NCBI GenBank assembly: GCA_023664485.1
Contig: JAMPFK010000010.1
Span: 1 to 64,000, forward strand
Length of the DNA: 64,000 nt
Source: Bacteroides fragilis
GTDB lineage: Bacteria; Bacillota; Clostridia; Lachnospirales; Lachnospiraceae
Reading direction: 5' to 3'
Position 1 is the stretch's first letter, and every line of letters starts with the position of its first letter. This document shows positions 14,105 to 23,100 of the stretch, in pieces. Below the pieces are notes generated by a model, which made no database searches, was not told the DNA's origin, and saw only the letters and a list, made by a program, of their open reading frames with translations. The position numbers and the translations under genes are program-made.

Positions 14105-17100
14105 TTGCATTGGAATGATAAATTGTCTATTGGTAAAACTGATTTAGATTCTTTTAATAGTAGTGTTGTTCAAAATAATGCACAATTAAAGAATTATCTT
14201 AGCACCTGTACCAAAGATGCCCCCGCTTCATTATCAGGATATAAATCTTACCTTAATGCCGCTGGTGTAAGTACCGATGCACTTCGACTCAAAACTATAT
14301 TGCTTAATTCGGCTATTAGTATGGGGATTGGTATTGCTATTCAAGCAGCAGTACAAGGTATTACTTATCTCATCCAGAGAGAAGAAAATCTCCGTCAGGC
14401 AACCGAAGAAGCCGCAAACGCATACAAAGATTCCGCTTCATCCATAGAGGATTATACTTCCAGATATCAGGAATTGCACAAAGCCCTTATTGCGGCTAAA
14501 GGCAATGAGGAAGAGACTTATAACATCAAAAAGCAGCTATTGGAATTACAGACAGAACTCAATGATAAATTTGGTGAAGAGTGTGGAACTGTTGACTTGG
14601 TAACAAATGCGTATGAATCCCAGACAGAAGTTATCAGAGCTTTAAACAAAGAAAAAGCCCGATTATTCCTAAACGAAAATAAAGACGGAATTGACAAAGC
14701 TGAAAAAGAGATGACCAAAGACCGTCATTATAACCTCAGCTATACAGGCCTTATTGGAAATACAGATAAAGGACAGGCATTAAAAGAGATTGCTGAAAAA
14801 TATAAAGAACAGGGAATTACATTGCTTGATGAATATGGTGACGGTAATTATTTACAGTTCTCGATTCATTTGAATACCGATGCGCAATCAGCCTATGAAA
14901 CGGTCAATGCCTTTGAGAATGATCTGAGAGACAGGGCGAAAGAACTTGGTGATGAGCATATGTTTGATGATGTGCTCAATGTTTCTTCTGACTCCTTAAA
15001 TAAAGCCAAAGAGACTATTGAAAAACATGGTGATACATATAGACAGGCCCTAACCGCTGAAATCGTTTCTGATGATGACAAAGCAAAGACATATGGTGAA
15101 GCATTAAAGGCAGTAGAAGCATATAATGATGCCGTACTAAGGTCTGAAAATCCATATGATGACCAGAATGTTACACAGGCAAAAGAAAATCTGGATGCAA
15201 TAAAGACTTCCATTCAGGATAATGAAGCAGAGTGGGAAAAATATTCTATCCTGTTTGATGATATATTTGGACAGGCTGATACCCGTCTGCTTGAATTTAA
15301 CGAGGCATTAAAAACGGACAGTGGACTTCAAGAGCTTGCAAATGATTTGGAAGGACTTAGTGATATAGATTTACAGGCATTAGATGAAAATATAGGGGAA
15401 AATGATTCATTCGATAAGCTGAAAGAAGTCGCCTCTGGATATAAGATTAGCGTGGATGAATTGATTGCCGCATTGGTTCGGTTAGGATATGTACAGGGAG
15501 AGATTCAAAGCACGGTTTCAGATACGACCCAATCCATAGCCCCCACCATTTCATCTTCAATCCAGCAGATAGCAACACAGCTAGAACCGCAATTTGCTAA
15601 GTTAGGAGATGCCTATAAAGAAATCTTCCAGTTTGACGACAATGGGCAGGAAATTTTCTCTCTTGATAATATAGATAATTCCATGCTTGAAGAGTTGCGC
15701 CAGACATTCGCGGAAATCAAAGAAGAGGTTGGAGTTACATTTGATGCGTCTCAACTTGATTCATTTTTTAATACGCTCACGAATGGAAATTCAACAGCAG
15801 AACAGGTACAACAGGCATTTAATGATCTGGCGACAACATATCTGTACAGCACCGATACATTAGAACAGTTAAATTCTGAAACAGCTAATGCAATCGCGAA
15901 ACAGTTAGAAGAATTAGGCGTACAGAATGCGGCTGAAATTGTTGCAGACGAACTAAAAGCTAAAACAGAAGAACTTATTGTTGCAAAAGAATATCTTGCA
16001 CAGACAGGTCAGGAATTAGCATCCGCAACGGATAGTGAAGTAAATGCGTTCATTCTGGAACAGATTGAAGCCGGTAATTGTGGTGAAGCATTAGCGTTGT
16101 TACAGCTTAAAAAGATGCTCGTGAATGGTACTTTGCTTGATACAACAGCAGATATCAATAATGTATTAGCATTGGCTCAGGCAGCAGGTATCACATCGGA
16201 CGCATTGACAAGACTTGCATCTCTAAAGGCGGCATTTGATAATGCCCAGGCAAGTGGTAATTATGGTGCAATGAATGCCATTTCCGCTGAAATAGAGAAA
16301 ACAAAAAATCAGGTAGAGACCGATATCGCGAATTTTAAACCTGTTGAAATTCAGTTTGATAGTGCGAGCGCGGCTAAATCAGCGGCAAAGGCCGGAAAAG
16401 ATGCAGCAAAAAGTTACACATCGGCATTTCAGGAAGAATTACAGGAATGGAAAGACTTAGAAGAACAAGGAAAGATTTCCCACAAGCAGTATTTAGATGC
16501 ACTGTTACGGCTCGTTAAGAAATATTTTGGAGACCGTAAGAAATATGCAAAAGAATATGCCCAGTACATGAACGAATATCTTAACGGGTATCTGGATTTA
16601 TACAATTCAGCATTAAGTGGTATCAGCACACTCCTGAATCAGAAAATTAGTGCGGCAAATGATGCCAAAGATGTGGCAATAACAGCATTACAGGAAGAAA
16701 AAGAAGCCGCCGCAGAAGCATACCAGGCAAAAATTGATGCCATCGAAGCAGAAAAAGATGCTATTGACGACCTAATTGATGAGAAAAATAAGAAAATTGA
16801 TTCCATCAATGAAGAGATAGATGCCATTGAGAAAGCATCAGAGTCAAGAAAGAAAAATATCCAGCTTGAAAAAGACCAGTACAATCTGGAAAAGATGCTC
16901 AATCAACGTACTACATCCGTTTATAAGGAAGGTGTAGGGTTCGTTTTTGAAGCAGATACGACAGGAATCAGGGATGCAAAGGAAAAAGTCAAAGAAGATC
17001 AGGAAGCATTACAGATTGACGGATTAAAAAATGAGATTTCTCTCATCCAGAAAGAAATCGACCTTTTGGAAGAGAAAAAGGATGCTCTTACAAAAGAACA

Positions 17101-19198
17101 AGAAACTATCCAGAAATTATTGGATAAATCAAATAAGTATTACGATAATTTAATTAAACAGCAAGAGAAAATGTGGGACTCCATGATTAAAGGCATGGAA
17201 CAGCAGAAATCCAAATGGGAAGAATTAGCTGATATTCAGCAGATTGCGGACGCTTACAGCAAAGTACAGCAGGTATTTGGCGAAATGGGGTATACAGTCG
17301 AGGATGTACTTAACGGAAATACACGGGCATTTGAAGATTTTAAGTCAAAATATATATCGCTGATAAGTGATGTAAATAACAATTCCGATTTTACGAATGG
17401 GCTTGTATATGCCACTGGCATTGCAAAAGAAAATCTTGGCAGCTTTCTTGACAAAACAAAAGAAGCCGGTACGGGCATTGATGAACTTTCAGCAAAATCT
17501 GGTGAATTAGGTACTGTAACAGAGGGTATGGACGGATTAGCGACATCCGCTTCCGAAGCCAACACAAACATCGCCGAAACAGCAACAAATGTAGGAAATG
17601 TTGCAACAAATGTAGGAAATCTGTCATCCAATCTCACTGAAGTAAACACTCTTGTAACCGACGAACAAACAGCTTTCAATAATCTGAAACAAACAATATC
17701 AGAAGTCATTGAAACGATCAATCAGAAAACTGAAGCTATTCAGAACGAGCAGAATGCTGCGAACATAGCAACAAGCAGCGAAATGGCGGACTTCTTACTG
17801 CTGAAAGAAAAAATTCTTGAAGTAAAAGAAACTCTTGAATCTTTTGGTACTCCAGAAGAAGGTATTATTAGTGATATTACGTCTGCTATTCAGTCACTAA
17901 ATGATATTAATTTAGACGAAGGACTCATTGCACAATTTACCAGCCTTAAAGAAGCTATTGATTCCGTTACTTCTGCTATCAGCGGTGGCGGTGAATCCTC
18001 TGGCGGAGAAGGACAAGGAAATTCTGGTACAGCACAAAGCGGTAAAGCTGGTGGAAATAATTCAGAAGGCGGCACAGGTGGTAATTCTCTCACTGGGGCA
18101 ATCGAACAGATGGGTGAAACAGCCATTACAACAATCGGTGAACCCGAAGCAGAAGGCGACGGCACTGTAATCGGCGAGTTTGGTTCCATGAAAACTGCTG
18201 TAAATGATGTAACTGCTGCTATTGGTGGTGGTGATTCTGAAAGCGGAAGTTCTGGTAGCAATGCAAGCGGCGAGGGAGATTCTGATAATCTCATCGGCTC
18301 TATCGTTAATCTTGGCGAGACAACAGAGGAAACACTGGGAGAACCTGATGGAGATGGTATCACTGGCAGATTTGGACAGTTCAAGGATGTTGTTGCGGAA
18401 GCGAATGAACAGGTACACGGAATTTCTGATGGACTTGCTGCTATTGACGGGCAGACCGTTGAATGTACTATCAAAATAAACATTGAAACTTCTGGTGGAT
18501 TACCGGCATATGCTTCTGGTACAGCACTTGGAGCAATGAATCTTGAAAGTACTGAATATACACCGAAATATGAAGGAAATGCTCATGTATCAGGAACAGC
18601 AAACGTTACTGGTAACTGGGGAGTCAAAAAGCCGGGACGCTCTCTTGTCGGGGAGATAGGACAGGAAATCTGGGTTCATTCAGCAGATGGTACTTTTGAA
18701 ACGGTAGGTAATAATGGCCCCGAATGGATTAAGACTGAAAAAGGGGATCTAATCTTCAATCATCTCCAGACAAAAGAACTGCTTGATAAAGGTAATATTG
18801 TAAAAACGGGAAAAGCCTATGCGAATGGTACAGTTCAGTATTCAGATGGCACTATTATACAGCCAAACGGAAGTGTACTGCGTCCGTTACAACTCGGTGA
18901 TAAAGGCTGGGATTTGTACCAGGCTGGGCAGAAACTTATAGAAAAGTGGAAAGAAAGCGGTGAGGAAGTATTCTCTAATGCCGTGTTTGAAGGACGTAAG
19001 CAGATGGAGAAATGGACGAAAGAGATCACGAATAATCAGGCTATCAATAATGTTGTGAATAACAATAAGAATATTCAGCAGCCAATACATAATGAAATCC
19101 ATGTTACTTTACCTAATGTAACAAATTCAACATCTGCAGAGTCGTTATTAAAGGATTTGGAATCTATCAATACAAAGAAATACCAGGTAGACTGGTAA
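14105..19198 (+). CDS. Tape-measure protein, C-terminal part (same gene after the frameshift)
   Basis: The frame is open from 14,000; the first start in it is TTG 14105, without a ribosome site, so it is probably not translated on its own. It contains a hydrophobic segment at about residues 60-85 (L-L-N-S-A-I-S-M-G-I-G-I-A-I-Q-A-A-V-Q-G). A long coiled coil rich in E, K and A runs from about 840 to 1010. A glycine-rich low-complexity linker with repeats of G-G-G-E-S-S-G-G lies at about 1295-1430, and the C-terminus is typical for Clostridia tape measures (Q-P-I-H-N-E-I-H-V-T-L-P-N-V then K-D-L-E-S-I-N-T-K-K-Y). The element shows no capsid or terminase in this window, so the tail gene looks orphaned. 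Confidence 0.75.
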   Translation: MHWNDKLSIGKTDLDSFNSSVVQNNAQLKNYLSTCTKDAPASLSGYKSYLNAAGVSTDALRLKTILLNSAISMGIGIAIQAAVQGITYLIQREENLRQATEEAANAYKDSASSIEDYTSRYQELHKALIAAKGNEEETYNIKKQLLELQTELNDKFGEECGTVDLVTNAYESQTEVIRALNKEKARLFLNENKDGIDKAEKEMTKDRHYNLSYTGLIGNTDKGQALKEIAEKYKEQGITLLDEYGDGNYLQFSIHLNTDAQSAYETVNAFENDLRDRAKELGDEHMFDDVLNVSSDSLNKAKETIEKHGDTYRQALTAEIVSDDDKAKTYGEALKAVEAYNDAVLRSENPYDDQNVTQAKENLDAIKTSIQDNEAEWEKYSILFDDIFGQADTRLLEFNEALKTDSGLQELANDLEGLSDIDLQALDENIGENDSFDKLKEVASGYKISVDELIAALVRLGYVQGEIQSTVSDTTQSIAPTISSSIQQIATQLEPQFAKLGDAYKEIFQFDDNGQEIFSLDNIDNSMLEELRQTFAEIKEEVGVTFDASQLDSFFNTLTNGNSTAEQVQQAFNDLATTYLYSTDTLEQLNSETANAIAKQLEELGVQNAAEIVADELKAKTEELIVAKEYLAQTGQELASATDSEVNAFILEQIEAGNCGEALALLQLKKMLVNGTLLDTTADINNVLALAQAAGITSDALTRLASLKAAFDNAQASGNYGAMNAISAEIEKTKNQVETDIANFKPVEIQFDSASAAKSAAKAGKDAAKSYTSAFQEELQEWKDLEEQGKISHKQYLDALLRLVKKYFGDRKKYAKEYAQYMNEYLNGYLDLYNSALSGISTLLNQKISAANDAKDVAITALQEEKEAAAEAYQAKIDAIEAEKDAIDDLIDEKNKKIDSINEEIDAIEKASESRKKNIQLEKDQYNLEKMLNQRTTSVYKEGVGFVFEADTTGIRDAKEKVKEDQEALQIDGLKNEISLIQKEIDLLEEKKDALTKEQETIQKLLDKSNKYYDNLIKQQEKMWDSMIKGMEQQKSKWEELADIQQIADAYSKVQQVFGEMGYTVEDVLNGNTRAFEDFKSKYISLISDVNNNSDFTNGLVYATGIAKENLGSFLDKTKEAGTGIDELSAKSGELGTVTEGMDGLATSASEANTNIAETATNVGNVATNVGNLSSNLTEVNTLVTDEQTAFNNLKQTISEVIETINQKTEAIQNEQNAANIATSSEMADFLLLKEKILEVKETLESFGTPEEGIISDITSAIQSLNDINLDEGLIAQFTSLKEAIDSVTSAISGGGESSGGEGQGNSGTAQSGKAGGNNSEGGTGGNSLTGAIEQMGETAITTIGEPEAEGDGTVIGEFGSMKTAVNDVTAAIGGGDSESGSSGSNASGEGDSDNLIGSIVNLGETTEETLGEPDGDGITGRFGQFKDVVAEANEQVHGISDGLAAIDGQTVECTIKINIETSGGLPAYASGTALGAMNLESTEYTPKYEGNAHVSGTANVTGNWGVKKPGRSLVGEIGQEIWVHSADGTFETVGNNGPEWIKTEKGDLIFNHLQTKELLDKGNIVKTGKAYANGTVQYSDGTIIQPNGSVLRPLQLGDKGWDLYQAGQKLIEKWKESGEEVFSNAVFEGRKQMEKWTKEITNNQAINNVVNNNKNIQQPIHNEIHVTLPNVTNSTSAESLLKDLESINTKKYQVDW

Positions 19199-19215
19199 AA
19201 ATAACATATTAAAAT

Positions 19216-19262
19216 TAATCCCGGTATTGGCTATATATAATAACTGGCTTTCGGGATTTTTA
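19216..19262 (+). terminator. Probable terminator with long loop
   Basis: AATCCCG at 19216-19222 pairs with CGGGATT at 19252-19258, followed by more T (TTTTAT). The 29-base loop contains short internal complementarity. It sits between the tape-measure stop and the next gene. Confidence 0.5.
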
Positions 19263-19282
19263 TAGATATAAGGAGAAACGGA

Positions 19283-19516
19283 ATGAAGAAATTAACGAAA
19301 GAACAATTAATTGATTTAATATTTGATAGATGTAATGAAATTGCAATAAAAAATTCGAGTAGCTTTGAACAACATATATCTGAAATTGTTAAGGAATCGC
19401 AAAATGATGGAGCAAAAATGACAGTGGATTTTGTCACAGCATATGGGAATGAAATGAGAAAAGAATGTTGTCAGACCTTTGCGGAAATTTTGTATGAAAT
19501 ACTTTATTCGGAATAA
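19283..19516 (+). CDS. Hypothetical protein, 77 aa
   Basis: An ATG with ribosome site AAGGAG. The protein is helical and charged, has one C-C pair near residue 61, and shows no recognisable domain. It is followed after 14 bases by the next small gene, so the two are probably cotranscribed. The position behind the tape measure suggests a tail-related accessory protein (inference from order only). Confidence 0.6.
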   Translation: MKKLTKEQLIDLIFDRCNEIAIKNSSSFEQHISEIVKESQNDGAKMTVDFVTAYGNEMRKECCQTFAEILYEILYSE

Positions 19517-19530
19517 GGGGAGAAAACGAG

Positions 19531-19791
19531 ATGGGTAACATAGCAGACGAGATTTTAAAAACAATTAAGTATGCGGTTGATAGAAAAAGTGTGAATTGTG
19601 ATTGTACATATGAATCTGTTATAAAGGATATTACGCCAAAAGGATATGTGATTTTGGATAATACAGGAAGTGAACGTACCGTAAAATGTAGCATACCAGA
19701 CTTAAAGTTGAGAAAGATGCAAAGGGTATGGGTGCGAGAGCCTATGGGAAACTTAAATAAACTTCATATATGTGGTGTGGTAGGAAAATAA
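19531..19791 (+). CDS. Small tail-associated-like protein, 86 aa
   Basis: Ribosome site AAGGGGAGA. The sequence C-T-Y-E-S-V-I-K-D-I, then G-Y-V-I-L-D-N-T-G, V-K-C-S-I-P-D-L, V-W-V-R-E-P-M-G-N-L-N-K-L-H-I-C-G-V-V looks like a small OB-fold-type protein often found near tape-measure genes in Clostridia (the ending 'V-x-V-P-x-G-N-L-x-x-x-H-I-C-G' recurs in such proteins, from memory). The function is unknown. Confidence 0.6.
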   Translation: MGNIADEILKTIKYAVDRKSVNCDCTYESVIKDITPKGYVILDNTGSERTVKCSIPDLKLRKMQRVWVREPMGNLNKLHICGVVGK

Positions 19792-19927
19792 ATTTTCTAT
19801 GATTTTAAACAAATAATATAACTATAAACAAAGTCGATGTGAATATGATTCGCCAATTTGGACGAGTCATGTTCCTTATAATATGTGGATTAGGTAATTT
19901 AAAAATTGAATACTGATATGATTTTAG

Positions 19928-19959
19928 GGTACTGTCACGGTTTATAGCAGTACCTTTTT
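19928..19959 (+). terminator. Intrinsic terminator before the integrase
   Basis: GGTACTG at 19928-19934 pairs with CAGTACC at 19948-19954, 13-base loop, then five T. The 19792-19927 gap also contains an imperfect hairpin at about 19846-19870 and a TATAAT at 19877-19882 without a well-spaced -35. Confidence 0.75.
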
Positions 19960-20005
19960 AGATAAATTTTTGTAGAGGTGAAATGCTATAGGAAATACAA
20001 TAGAA

Positions 20006-21232
20006 TTGAATAATCTGCGATATAATTCATTTACACAAAATAACGATTTATTGCGGTTCATTATTAATAGTGGTATGATTGATATTAACGATGTACAGAA
20101 TAGTATGGAAGCTATGAAAAGGGAAGAACTGTTAAAGCAACACACATATGAAATGTGGCAGGGTAAAGATGGGAAGTGGTATACATATTTGCCAGCGAAA
20201 AACGGCGGCAGGATGCTTAAAAAGAGAAAAAACAGAAAAGACTTGGAAAATGTTCTAATTGAATATTACAAAAGCAGAAAAGAAGTTACATTAGGAGATG
20301 TATTTCAAGAGTGGGTATCTCAAAAACTTAAATATGGAGAAATCCAAAAACAGACGTTTGATAGATATACCACTGACTTTCACAGATTTTTTGATAACAC
20401 TGATATTGCCCAAAAAGATATTCGGAAGATAACTGAGGATGATTTAGAATTGTTTATCCGAGAAACTATCAAGAGTAAAAACCTGTCTCATAAATCTTAT
20501 GGTGGCTTACGACTTCTGATTGTTGGAATATTCAAATGTGCAAAGAAAAGAAAGTACACTGAAATTAGCATAACGCAGTTTATGGGCGATTTGGATTTGC
20601 CGCAAAAATGTTTTGTGCGAAGAACTGCTAAAGACAAAGAATCAGTCTTTACGGATGATGAAGTGGCAAAAATTTCCAGATATATTGAAGAAAATCCTTC
20701 TTTGATAAATTATGGGATTTTACTTGCTTTCCAGACAGGGGTGCGCGTAGGAGAACTCTGTACACTTAAATACTCTGATATTCATGACAATAAGTTATGT
20801 ATTAGGCGTACAGAAGTACGATACAGAGGAAAAGATGGGAAATATGTATTTGAAGTTCGTGAATCACCTAAAACAGAAGCGGGGAATCGAGATATAATCC
20901 TAAATTCAGATGCACAAAAGACACTGAGAGAGATTAGAAAGATAAATCCGTTTGGAGAGTATATGTTTATGAGTGATGGAAAGCGGATTAAAGAAAAAGC
21001 ATTTAGCGTTAAGATTGTTAAAATATGTAAATATGTAGGAATTAAAGAACGCTCAATGCACAAGGCAAGAAAAACTTATGCCACTAAGTTAATAAATGGC
21101 GGCGTAGATGAGAGCATCGTGATTCAGCAGATGGGACATACATCTATTGATTGTACGAAAAATTACTATTATTTCAATAATAAAAGTGACGAAGATGCGG
21201 AAAAGCAGATTGAAAGAGCCATATCTTATTAA
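20006..21232 (+). CDS. int: Tyrosine recombinase (integrase)
   Basis: 408 residues as read from TTG 20006. All catalytic residues of the tyrosine recombinase family are present: R247 (T-G-V-R-V-G-E-L), K289 (S-P-K-T-E-A-G-N-R), H352 and R355 (M-H-K-A-R-K-T-Y-A-T), H378 (M-G-H-T-S-I) and Y387 (K-N-Y-Y-Y). The N-terminal part has a Y-T-Y-L-P arm-binding-like segment at 59-63 and a core-binding SAM-like domain at about 95-185. TTG 20006 has no ribosome site. AGAGGTG at 19974-19980 is instead 7 bases before an in-frame ATA at 19988, so initiation may be at a non-standard codon. It lies next to the putative attachment site, as expected for the enzyme that integrates this element. Confidence 0.9.
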   Translation: MNNLRYNSFTQNNDLLRFIINSGMIDINDVQNSMEAMKREELLKQHTYEMWQGKDGKWYTYLPAKNGGRMLKKRKNRKDLENVLIEYYKSRKEVTLGDVFQEWVSQKLKYGEIQKQTFDRYTTDFHRFFDNTDIAQKDIRKITEDDLELFIRETIKSKNLSHKSYGGLRLLIVGIFKCAKKRKYTEISITQFMGDLDLPQKCFVRRTAKDKESVFTDDEVAKISRYIEENPSLINYGILLAFQTGVRVGELCTLKYSDIHDNKLCIRRTEVRYRGKDGKYVFEVRESPKTEAGNRDIILNSDAQKTLREIRKINPFGEYMFMSDGKRIKEKAFSVKIVKICKYVGIKERSMHKARKTYATKLINGGVDESIVIQQMGHTSIDCTKNYYYFNNKSDEDAEKQIERAISY

Positions 21233-21299
21233 TATGATTACCAAGTAATCAAAGGTAATCAAAGCAAAAACGGAGAAATGCCGTATTTTCAAGGAAAAC

Positions 21300-21340
21300 T
21301 GGTATTGTAGTGAGGGTTCAAGTCCCCCTCTCGCTACTAC
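21300..21340 (+). other. tRNA-3'-end-like sequence, candidate attachment site
   Basis: 21312-21336 reads like the T-arm and 3' acceptor strand of a tRNA: G-A-G-G-G, the loop TTCAAGT (T-T-C-R-A-N-Y rule) at 21317-21323, then CCCCC and a 7-base acceptor-like strand. One pair of the T-stem is A-C. No tRNA 5' half is upstream; instead integrase-side DNA is. This fits a tRNA 3' end duplicated at the right junction of an element integrated in a tRNA gene. The matching copy should be beyond the left edge. It is not a complete tRNA gene. Confidence 0.5.
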
Positions 21341-21344
21341 CTTT

Positions 21345-21390
21345 AGAAGTGCGGAAAGCCTCGATTTTAGCGGCTTTCCGCTTCTTTTTT
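21345..21390 (+). terminator. Strong intrinsic terminator at the element boundary
   Basis: GCGGAAAGCC at 21351-21360 pairs with GGCTTTCCGC at 21372-21381, then TTCTTTTTT. The outer AGAAG can also pair with CTTCT. It probably belonged to the tRNA transcript. From 21391 to 21510 nothing further is seen. Confidence 0.85.
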
Positions 21391-21510
21391 GTCCGGATAT
21401 GGCTCCCATTGGAGACACCTCCGGAGAAATTATGGCAATAAAGACGGAGTATAATGGTTCTGAACGATTACACTCATTTTTTTCTTACTTACTCAACAAT
21501 AACTTTGTAA

Positions 21511-21539
21511 TTGACACGCTATATGCGTATAAATATAAT
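21511..21539 (+). promoter_or_regulatory. Consensus promoter with inverted repeat in the spacer
   Basis: TTGACA 21511-21516 and TATAAT 21534-21539 with 17 bases between. ACGC at 21516-21519 and GCGT at 21525-21528 form an inverted repeat spanning -35 to spacer, a possible operator. It drives the flavodoxin gene 60 bases downstream. Confidence 0.8.
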
Positions 21540-21599
21540 GAAAAGTGATACGAAAATAAGAGTAAAGCATTTTTTAAGAGTATGGGAGGTTGAACTGTT

Positions 21600-22019
21600 A
21601 TGAACGTTGCAGTAAGGTATTATACGAGATCGGGAAACACCAGAAAACTTGCCGATGCGGTTGCAGACGCGGTCGGCGTGAAGGCAGAGACAACCGAAAA
21701 TGCGCTTACGGAGGATGTGGATATTCTCTTTCTGTGCAGTTCTGTCTACGCTTATGGCGTAGATGAAAATGTCAAAAGGTTTCTTTCGGATATCCATGTA
21801 AAAGTAGGAAAGGTTGTTAATGTCAGTACGGCCGCACTGGTAAAATCCACTTATAAGCAGGTGGGAAAGCTTCTGAAGGAAAAAGGGATTCCGCAGACGG
21901 AAGAGGAATTTTACTGTAAGGGTTCTTTTGGGCCGATGCACAAAGGAAAACCGGATGAAAGCGACTGCAAGGCTGCCGCTGCCTTTGCAAAGAAGATCGT
22001 AGGAAAGAAGGGAAGATAA
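21600..22019 (+). CDS. Flavodoxin-family protein
   Basis: 139 residues with a GGGAGG ribosome site. The N-terminus V-R-Y-Y-T-R-S-G-N-T-R-K-L-A is the FMN-phosphate-binding loop of flavodoxins (T/S-x-T-G-N-T equivalent), followed by the D-I-L-F-L-C-S-S-V-Y-A-Y-G strand-loop that contacts the isoalloxazine ring. It lacks the long-chain insertion, so it is a short-chain flavodoxin or flavodoxin-like oxidoreductase subunit. The next gene starts 3 bases after its stop, so they form an operon with a membrane protein. The redox partner is not indicated. Confidence 0.8.
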   Translation: MNVAVRYYTRSGNTRKLADAVADAVGVKAETTENALTEDVDILFLCSSVYAYGVDENVKRFLSDIHVKVGKVVNVSTAALVKSTYKQVGKLLKEKGIPQTEEEFYCKGSFGPMHKGKPDESDCKAAAAFAKKIVGKKGR

Positions 22020-22022
22020 ATT

Positions 22023-22718
22023 ATGCAGGCAATCATGGAAACGCTGTTTGATATTGTATATCTGACGCTGGTTATCACGGTTGGAATCAGGATGATGCGT
22101 AAAAGCCGCGGTGAAAAACAATATTTCCTGTTCGGCATGATGGCGCTTATTCTTGGTGTGGGCGATGCGTTCCATCTTCTTCCCCGCGCTTATGCTTTAT
22201 GTACGACAGGGCTGGAAAATTATACGGCGGCGCTTGGCGTCGGCAAGCTGGTCACATCTGTTACGATGACGCTGTTTTATGTATTGCTTTATGATGTATG
22301 GCGGGTGCGTTACAGGGTACAGGGCGGGAATGTTCTTACGGTCTGCGTCCGCCTGTTGGCCGCGGCCAGGATTATCCTGTGTCTTTTTCCGCAGAATCAA
22401 TGGACGTCCGCGGACGCGCCGCTTGCATGGGGAATTTATAGAAATATCCCGTTTGTGGTGCTCGGACTGCTTATCATTGTTCTTTTTTTCCAAAAGGCAT
22501 CCGAAACGGGCGACAGAGGATTCCGGTTCATGTGGCTGGCGATTGTCTTAAGCTTTGGATTTTATATTCCGGTGGTCCTTTTTGCGGATGCGGTTCCGAT
22601 GATCGGGATGCTCATGATACCTAAGACCTGTGCTTATGTGTGGGCGGTGCTGATGGGATATTATGATATGAAGAAGGAACTCGGCGGTATGGAGAAACAG
22701 GAGGCTTTTTATGGATGA
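22023..22718 (+). CDS. Seven-TM hypothetical membrane protein
   Basis: 231 residues with about seven hydrophobic segments (roughly 5-23, 36-52, 70-92, 104-122, 138-156, 168-187 and 194-213). No family motif is recognised. It is separated by 3 bases from the flavodoxin stop, and the following reading frame overlaps its end by 8 bases. The coupling to a flavodoxin suggests a redox-linked or sensory membrane role, which is only a guess. Confidence 0.6.
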   Translation: MQAIMETLFDIVYLTLVITVGIRMMRKSRGEKQYFLFGMMALILGVGDAFHLLPRAYALCTTGLENYTAALGVGKLVTSVTMTLFYVLLYDVWRVRYRVQGGNVLTVCVRLLAAARIILCLFPQNQWTSADAPLAWGIYRNIPFVVLGLLIIVLFFQKASETGDRGFRFMWLAIVLSFGFYIPVVLFADAVPMIGMLMIPKTCAYVWAVLMGYYDMKKELGGMEKQEAFYG

Positions 22719-22862
22719 AAATTTTAATATTCAGGCCTATATGACGCGGGGCGTGGAACGGATTGCAGCCGATTCCCTGAAAGCGGCGTTAGGGGATCCG
22801 CGGGAAAGCGCGCTCATGCTGAAATTTGCGGCAGCCAGCAGGAAGGCGTCGAAGCTTCGGGC
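22711..22862 (+). pseudogene. Radical SAM protein, N-terminal remnant
   Basis: The first ~50 residues (D-E-N-F-N-I-Q-A-Y-M-T-R-G-V-E-R-I, then E-S-A-L-M-L-K-F-A-A-A-S-R-K-A-S-K-L-R) match the conserved leader of a Clostridia radical SAM family in which the C-x3-C-x2-C iron-sulfur motif normally follows within about 30 residues. Here the sequence changes abruptly after residue 50 and no cysteine motif follows. The frame runs on to a stop at 23,004 through unrelated DNA. The gene is therefore truncated at its 3' side. Confidence 0.6.
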
Positions 22863-22963
22863 GGAGGTCATCTCTGCTGATTTTCCGGACAGCCTTGCGG
22901 GGCGCTGCCGCAGGGGAGATAATAATACCGAAAATGTAGTTTCGCTATCGATAAGGAGCTTTC

Positions 22964-23032
22964 TTCATCCGCCAGACGGCGCCAGCCCCGGATATAGTCT
23001 TTAAAGCCCGGTTCTAATTTAAGAATGCTCAT
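22964..23032 (-). pseudogene. manA: Mannose-6-phosphate isomerase (ManA), N-terminal remnant
   Basis: On the minus strand an ATG at 23,030-23,032 with ribosome site GAGGA begins M-S-I-L-K-L-E-P-G-F-K-D-Y-I-R-G-W-R-R-L. This resembles the start of class I mannose-6-phosphate isomerases (P-x-F-K-x-x-x-W-G-G-x-x-L), with the usual W-G-G altered. Similarity stops after about 23 residues. It lies 68 bases after the ROK kinase stop on the same strand, a usual neighbour. The rest of the gene is gone, joined to the radical SAM remnant on the other strand. Confidence 0.5.
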
Positions 23033-23100
23033 TTTATCCTCTATGTCGAGCAGTTTGCTGCGATGACATCGAGCCGGGAATTCCAGATTCCCGGCTGCGC

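Larger units (their letters stand above)
1..21340. mobile_element. AT-rich integrated element (left end outside window)
   Basis: The whole stretch is markedly more AT-rich than the DNA after about 21,400. It carries a tyrosine recombinase at its right edge (to 21,232) followed by a tRNA-3'-end-like sequence at 21,312-21,336, the usual arrangement of an element integrated into a tRNA gene. Inside are phage-type genes (tape measure, small tail-like genes, YonO-type RNA polymerase), a helicase, a toxin-like gene and small hypotheticals. No capsid, terminase, relaxase or replication initiator is visible in this part, so it cannot be classed as prophage, satellite or ICE. The boundary at the left is not in the window. 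Confidence 0.8.

Noticed and set aside
17890..18483. Minus-strand open frame rich in Ser/Pro
   Set aside because: Mirror image of the glycine/glutamate-rich linker of the tape-measure protein.
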